Made by a program: the position numbers and the translations under genes
Notes under the pieces: model-generated
Told to the model about the DNA's origin: nothing
Database searches by the model: none
Seen by the model: only the letters and a program-made list of their open reading frames with translations
In this document: in pieces, positions 60,152-64,000 of the stretch
How the letters are laid out: each line of letters starts with the position of its first letter
Numbering within the stretch: the stretch's first letter is position 1
DNA from: Bacteroidetes bacterium UBA1947
GTDB taxonomy: Bacteria; Bacteroidota; Bacteroidia; Chitinophagales; Chitinophagaceae
NCBI GenBank assembly: GCA_002336915.1
Contig: DDET01000019.1
Location: 111,667-175,666 of the forward strand
Direction: 5' to 3'
Length of the DNA stretch: 64,000 nucleotides

Positions 60152-63100
60152 TTCTTGGTACTGTCTGCAGTTGTTACAGCCTCTTGCTTTCTAAGCCTCT
60201 TCCGCTTAAAAACATTTTTGAACTTATTATAGTCAAGGCTCACGATAAAATTCAGCCCTGTTTCAGTAACATATCCCTCCAGCACGCCCTCATCCTGGTT
60301 TGTTCTATATGCCCGAATCGTATAACGCCCGTCCGAGCTAAGATTATAGTCTGCGGCAAGGTTACCGGGAATGTAATTGGAGCTTTGACTATTGTTGGCG
60401 GTCTGCGGGCCATCGAGTTCAAAGTTGTTACCTATGGTGATCTTCAATCTATCGTTCAGTAAACGTTTTGATGCGGCTACATTCAGGTCCGTACGTTCCC
60501 TCCGGTCACCTGTGGTATAGTCTTCGGATGAGGCAAGATCAACTGCGAGGTCTATTCCTTTTATCAGGCCACCCGCAAATTTGTTCAGCTGCTCGCCCAC
60601 AAAACGGCTCACACTTTGCTTGGCGATAAAACCCGCGTTGGTAGAGGTACCTGAAGAAAAAGGATCTTCTGTTACGAAACGGCCAAGTATCAACAGGGCA
60701 AACACCTGCTTATTTAGTTCAGATGTATCAGTTCGTATCTGGTTCAGTTTCGATTGCACAAGGTCTATTTGCTCAGAGCTGAGGCGGTAGACTTTGCCTT
60801 CTGGCAGTACCACGTTAAAGGTGATATCGGGCTTTAGTATATTACCTTTTAGCCTTAACAATACCTGGAAAGGAAGGCGTTCCTTATAATAATTTAATTG
60901 AGAAGGGTCAGGCACCTGTTTTTCTACAAGGTCATAGGGCGCTACATTTGCATTGTACACGGCCGTGATATCCATTTGTGCATCAAGTGGTTCCCCTGCC
61001 AGGGTTATGATACTTCCCTTCTGTATTTCAAACCTGCGCTTGATAAAATTATAACTGAACTGGTAAGCACCCTCATTCAATTCATAGGTACCTGTTACGG
61101 AAAGATTGCCCGCAGGGTCCACAGATGTATTTAGGGCTGCAGTACCGCGCACTTTCAAAAAGTCTCCCGAGGACTGGTCAATGATAATGCTGAATTCCGC
61201 ATCTTTGTCCACCGTCGTGTTTACATTGATACTGGAGCCCGGCGACAGACCGGTACGCTTAATAGAATCTTTTGAAAATGGTTGCAGCACATAGTGACGC
61301 GCGGTATCCGACATGTTAACGAACGCTACGATACCTTGTGTATTTTGTACACTTGGGTCTTTCTCAGGTATGGTCACTGTAAATGAAGTGCCTTTGAGAA
61401 TATTAAGCGTACCATCCACATCAGGCTTCGAGGGTGTACCATTTATATCGAGGTTGGCGGTTACATAAAGATCGCCATAGAAAAGCTTATTGTCTGCACT
61501 GGTGGAGTGCAGTGCCTTCCAGTTATTGGCCTTCACTTTCATAGCCATACTTATGTCGCGGTAGTTTTTGGTGATGATCTTACCGTCCAATACCGCTTTA
61601 TTGCCCGCACTATCCAGTATTTTAAAATTAGTGAAGTTGGGGCCCGTTTCTGTGAATACGATCTTCTCATTAGGCAGGCTGTAAAAGGCATTCAGCATAC
61701 TCACTGTCGTAGACAATTGATCAGTATGCAATTCACCTAATACAATAGGCGCATCCATCATACCTTTTATCTGCAACTGCCCACGCAGGAAGCCGGAACT
61801 ATTCTTTATCTGGTGACCGGTCAAGCCCTCCATGCTTTGCAGGTTCAGCGCCTTCAAAGCAAGCTGAAAGTCGAAGCTATTGTTATTTACAGGCTTGGTG
61901 TAATACATCCCGGTTATTGCGATATCATTACCACGTCCGTCAATATTTATTTTGGCATCAATGGCATTCTCGGTTTTATTATTTACATCTACCTTCAGGT
62001 TGCCGACTGTGTCGCCAAGGACTGACAGATTTTCAATCTGTAAGGTACTTACTATCTGGGGCGAGGGCTTGAACTGCTGTACGGTTATGTTGCCTCCCAA
62101 TATGCCGTTGGCCAACAGGTTGGTATCCTTGCTTATTATCTCAGTAATATTGGCAAGCAGGAAATTACTGATATCCACTTTTAGCGGCGCATTCATAGTA
62201 GGTGTCTCACTATTCATCTTCAGGTACTGGTTGCTGCTGCTGATGCTAAAGTTCTGCACATACATACCACCATTTGATAAAGCGATCTTGTTGGGTTGTG
62301 CCACTTCCCAGGTAGCGTAGTTGAGCTTCAGGCCCGGCTGCAGTTGTACTATTTGGGTATCGCCCTGCTGACGTAATGAGCCAGCCAGCGCGAAACGCTC
62401 TTTCTTCGCCGAATCGGAAATGCTGATATTAGTATTGAGTCCGTGCGCCTCTACATTACCATCCACCTTTGCATACCAGAACTGCATGTTTGATGCACTT
62501 ATCCTGTCGGCAGTAACATTATAGGTCATGGCCGAGTCTGTGCCGTTTACATGGGCTTCGCCTTTATTAATTACGGTGCTGCCATAAGTAAGCTGTGGCA
62601 TCAATATATTCAACACCAAAATGCGCTGGCTAAGTTCGCCGTCAATGTGTACCGTATCAAAAGATGTGAGCGCCGGTAGAATACCATGCAGTATGGGCCT
62701 GTCTCGCACATCTGCAACAAGTTTCAGGTCATAAGTATCAGGAAGCGAGTCTTTGCTGACCGCTTGTTTCATTGCTGCCAGGCCCTTAGTGGTGTCGCCT
62801 CCCATATAGTGCCTGTTAATGTTCTCCTGCACTATATCGCCTACTTTTGTAAGCGGGGTTTTACCGGTAATATGAGCCTGCAATGCATCGAAGTTCAATA
62901 TTATATTCTGACCCGTATCTGCGCCCGGTTTTGAAGAAACATACAGGCTGTCCGTAACATACCTTTTACCATCTGCTACTATTACGGGGTTCTTCCACGT
63001 CACTATTCCATTGGGATAGTCCGGGTTCAGTTCCGGGAAATCAATATCTATAGTTCCGCTGGTGCGCAACTCTGTCTTGTACAATTTTATAGCCTGGAAG

Positions 63101-64000
63101 TTGATGCTGTCCATTTGCAATACACCTTTTACAGCGGCATATTTGCCATTCATGTCCGCATGTGCATTCAACGATAGTCTGGCATTGGGGTCGTTCGATG
63201 TCAATTGTATATCGCCTTGTTTGCCCGCTATCTTGCCATTCAGCTTTATATTATTGTAAGTATAGCCTTTAAACCGTGCAGCTTCCACAGCGCCATCGAC
63301 TGCCGCGCTCATTGTATTAATATCAAAGCCCCTTCCTTTCGCTGTAATGTCTGCTGTAACCGGTCCCAGCAAGGTGTCTTTCTTAAGTATATGGCCCAGG
63401 TTGAGCTGCTGCGTTTTTACGTGCAGGTCGTATTGTTCCCTGCCCTTTCCCGCCGACATCTTTACATAACCTTGCAGTGCTGCATTGCCGTCTGTGCTCA
63501 TCACCAGCAATCCAAGGTTATAATCTTTAGCCGTTCCGCTTATTTTACCGGTGGCTGAAAATCTATCGGGTAAACGGACTTGCGAAAGCGACTTAGCGGG
63601 TAAGATGCCTTCAAGATCATTTCTTGAGGACTGCAGCCTTGCTATATTAAGATTGTAATTGAGTTTATTGGCATCCGGCAGTCCGTTCAGTTTGCCGGAT
63701 AGGCTCACCGCTGTATTCCCAAGGCCTGAGAGTACAAATTTGTTGATGTTCAATGCATTCATGTAGCCATAGATGGCTGCATCCAGTCTTAGCCTGCCAT
63801 TACTATTCTTCCGGAACAGGTCCTGTTTTTTGAGCTGTGGTGCAAAGATCAAAATATCATGTATGCCCACTATACTGTTCTTAAGGTTCACAGCCAGCAT
63901 CATCGAGCCCATATTTGTTTTGAGCGCGTCCAGCGATGGGTAAGATACCTGCAGGTAATCCTGCAACAGGGTGTTGGGTGTTTGCAGGTAAAATCCTTTT
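60148..64000 (-). CDS. tamB: TamB: translocation/assembly module, AsmA-like protein (N-terminus outside window)
   Basis: The frame is open to base 64000, so the start and N-terminal membrane anchor lie to the right; the ~1284 visible codons are TamB. Most of it is repeated beta structure typical of AsmA/VPS13-like grooves (e.g. GTIDIDFPELNPDYPNGI, KAHLTGKT-like repeats). The C-terminal ~450 residues are the TamB/DUF490 domain, including DGTLNILKGTSFTV, SVTGTYELNEGAYQFSYNFIKRRFEIQKGSIITLAGEPLDAQMDITAVYNANVAPYDLV and LNKQVFALLILGRF. TamB bridges inner and outer membranes and has been proposed to move lipids or proteins. Followed with a 4-base overlap by tamL. Confidence 0.93.
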   Translation of the reverse strand, partial: KGFYLQTPNTLLQDYLQVSYPSLDALKTNMGSMMLAVNLKNSIVGIHDILIFAPQLKKQDLFRKNSNGRLRLDAAIYGYMNALNINKFVLSGLGNTAVSLSGKLNGLPDANKLNYNLNIARLQSSRNDLEGILPAKSLSQVRLPDRFSATGKISGTAKDYNLGLLVMSTDGNAALQGYVKMSAGKGREQYDLHVKTQQLNLGHILKKDTLLGPVTADITAKGRGFDINTMSAAVDGAVEAARFKGYTYNNIKLNGKIAGKQGDIQLTSNDPNARLSLNAHADMNGKYAAVKGVLQMDSINFQAIKLYKTELRTSGTIDIDFPELNPDYPNGIVTWKNPVIVADGKRYVTDSLYVSSKPGADTGQNIILNFDALQAHITGKTPLTKVGDIVQENINRHYMGGDTTKGLAAMKQAVSKDSLPDTYDLKLVADVRDRPILHGILPALTSFDTVHIDGELSQRILVLNILMPQLTYGSTVINKGEAHVNGTDSAMTYNVTADRISASNMQFWYAKVDGNVEAHGLNTNISISDSAKKERFALAGSLRQQGDTQIVQLQPGLKLNYATWEVAQPNKIALSNGGMYVQNFSISSSNQYLKMNSETPTMNAPLKVDISNFLLANITEIISKDTNLLANGILGGNITVQQFKPSPQIVSTLQIENLSVLGDTVGNLKVDVNNKTENAIDAKINIDGRGNDIAITGMYYTKPVNNNSFDFQLALKALNLQSMEGLTGHQIKNSSGFLRGQLQIKGMMDAPIVLGELHTDQLSTTVSMLNAFYSLPNEKIVFTETGPNFTNFKILDSAGNKAVLDGKIITKNYRDISMAMKVKANNWKALHSTSADNKLFYGDLYVTANLDINGTPSKPDVDGTLNILKGTSFTVTIPEKDPSVQNTQGIVAFVNMSDTARHYVLQPFSKDSIKRTGLSPGSSINVNTTVDKDAEFSIIIDQSSGDFLKVRGTAALNTSVDPAGNLSVTGTYELNEGAYQFSYNFIKRRFEIQKGSIITLAGEPLDAQMDITAVYNANVAPYDLVEKQVPDPSQLNYYKERLPFQVLLRLKGNILKPDITFNVVLPEGKVYRLSSEQIDLVQSKLNQIRTDTSELNKQVFALLILGRFVTEDPFSSGTSTNAGFIAKQSVSRFVGEQLNKFAGGLIKGIDLAVDLASSEDYTTGDRRERTDLNVAASKRLLNDRLKITIGNNFELDGPQTANNSQSSNYIPGNLAADYNLSSDGRYTIRAYRTNQDEGVLEGYVTETGLNFIVSLDYNKFKNVFKRKRLRKQEAVTTADSTKK

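Noticed and set aside
1..64000. CRISPR array, transposase or integrase
   Set aside because: I saw no regularly spaced direct repeats of CRISPR size and no protein with transposase or integrase motifs on either strand.

Overview
The window reads as a continuous chromosomal stretch of a Bacteroidota bacterium, most likely of the Chitinophagaceae/Chitinophagales type. The reasons are: SusC-style TonB-dependent receptors with an N-terminal carboxypeptidase-like domain, a type IX secretion (T9SS) type A C-terminal tail, PorV-like and PorE-like outer-membrane proteins, a lipoprotein TamA (TamL) next to TamB, a stand-alone homocysteine-binding half of MetH, a PcrB/GGGP synthase, and repeated -7 promoter elements of the Bacteroidota form TAnnTTTG. 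I see no rRNA, tRNA, CRISPR array, prophage or intact insertion sequence. Almost all sequence is coding, and only one gap exceeds 300 bases (31977-32739).

Layout. 1-6.9 kb: 3' end of an ALDH8A1-like semialdehyde dehydrogenase, two hypothetical proteins, isopentenyl-diphosphate isomerase, a beta-helix lipoprotein, SAM hydroxide adenosyltransferase coupled to a small monooxygenase, and greA-HIT. 7-16 kb (minus): an operon of TonB-dependent receptor, a 1317-residue exported protein and a PorV/PorQ-like protein; this is the most system-like unit in the window. 16-24.5 kb: housekeeping genes (D-2-hydroxyacid dehydrogenase, rsmA, leucyl aminopeptidase, pdxA, a FAD-Rieske fusion, an M16 peptidase, nitronate monooxygenase). 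24.6-32 kb: a large T9SS-tailed BNR/PKD protein, a lipoprotein, a DUF2130 coiled-coil/nuclease-like protein, and a PorE-architecture OmpA protein. 32-36 kb: a repeat-bearing gene-free stretch, then kmo and recJ, which overlap.

36-42.5 kb (minus): a complete RND efflux operon (tetR, tolC-like, membrane fusion protein, RND pump) with a 28-bp palindromic operator at its promoter. 42.6-48.3 kb: mscL, GGGP synthase, a sugar nucleotidyltransferase, a secreted DNA/RNA endonuclease lipoprotein, an MBL-fold hydrolase, and a two-gene unit (membrane protein plus winged-helix regulator) whose promoter is covered by three inverted half-sites. 48.4-57.8 kb: a second TonB-dependent receptor with a partner exported protein, a split metH half behind a structured leader, a thioredoxin-fold protein that has lost its CxxC, an LpxH-like phosphatase paired with a glycosyltransferase, and MerR plus thioredoxin. 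57.9-64 kb (minus): tamB (cut by the window edge) and tamL, overlapping by 4 bases.

Functional themes are envelope biogenesis and outer-membrane protein traffic (TamB/TamL, PorV-like, PorE-like, two TonB receptors, RND efflux, LpxH-like), tryptophan/kynurenine catabolism (kmo and the ALDH8A1-like enzyme, about 32 kb apart) and ordinary metabolism. Start codons were chosen by homology, signal peptides and promoter position; several differ from the longest possible reading frame and this is stated in the entries.
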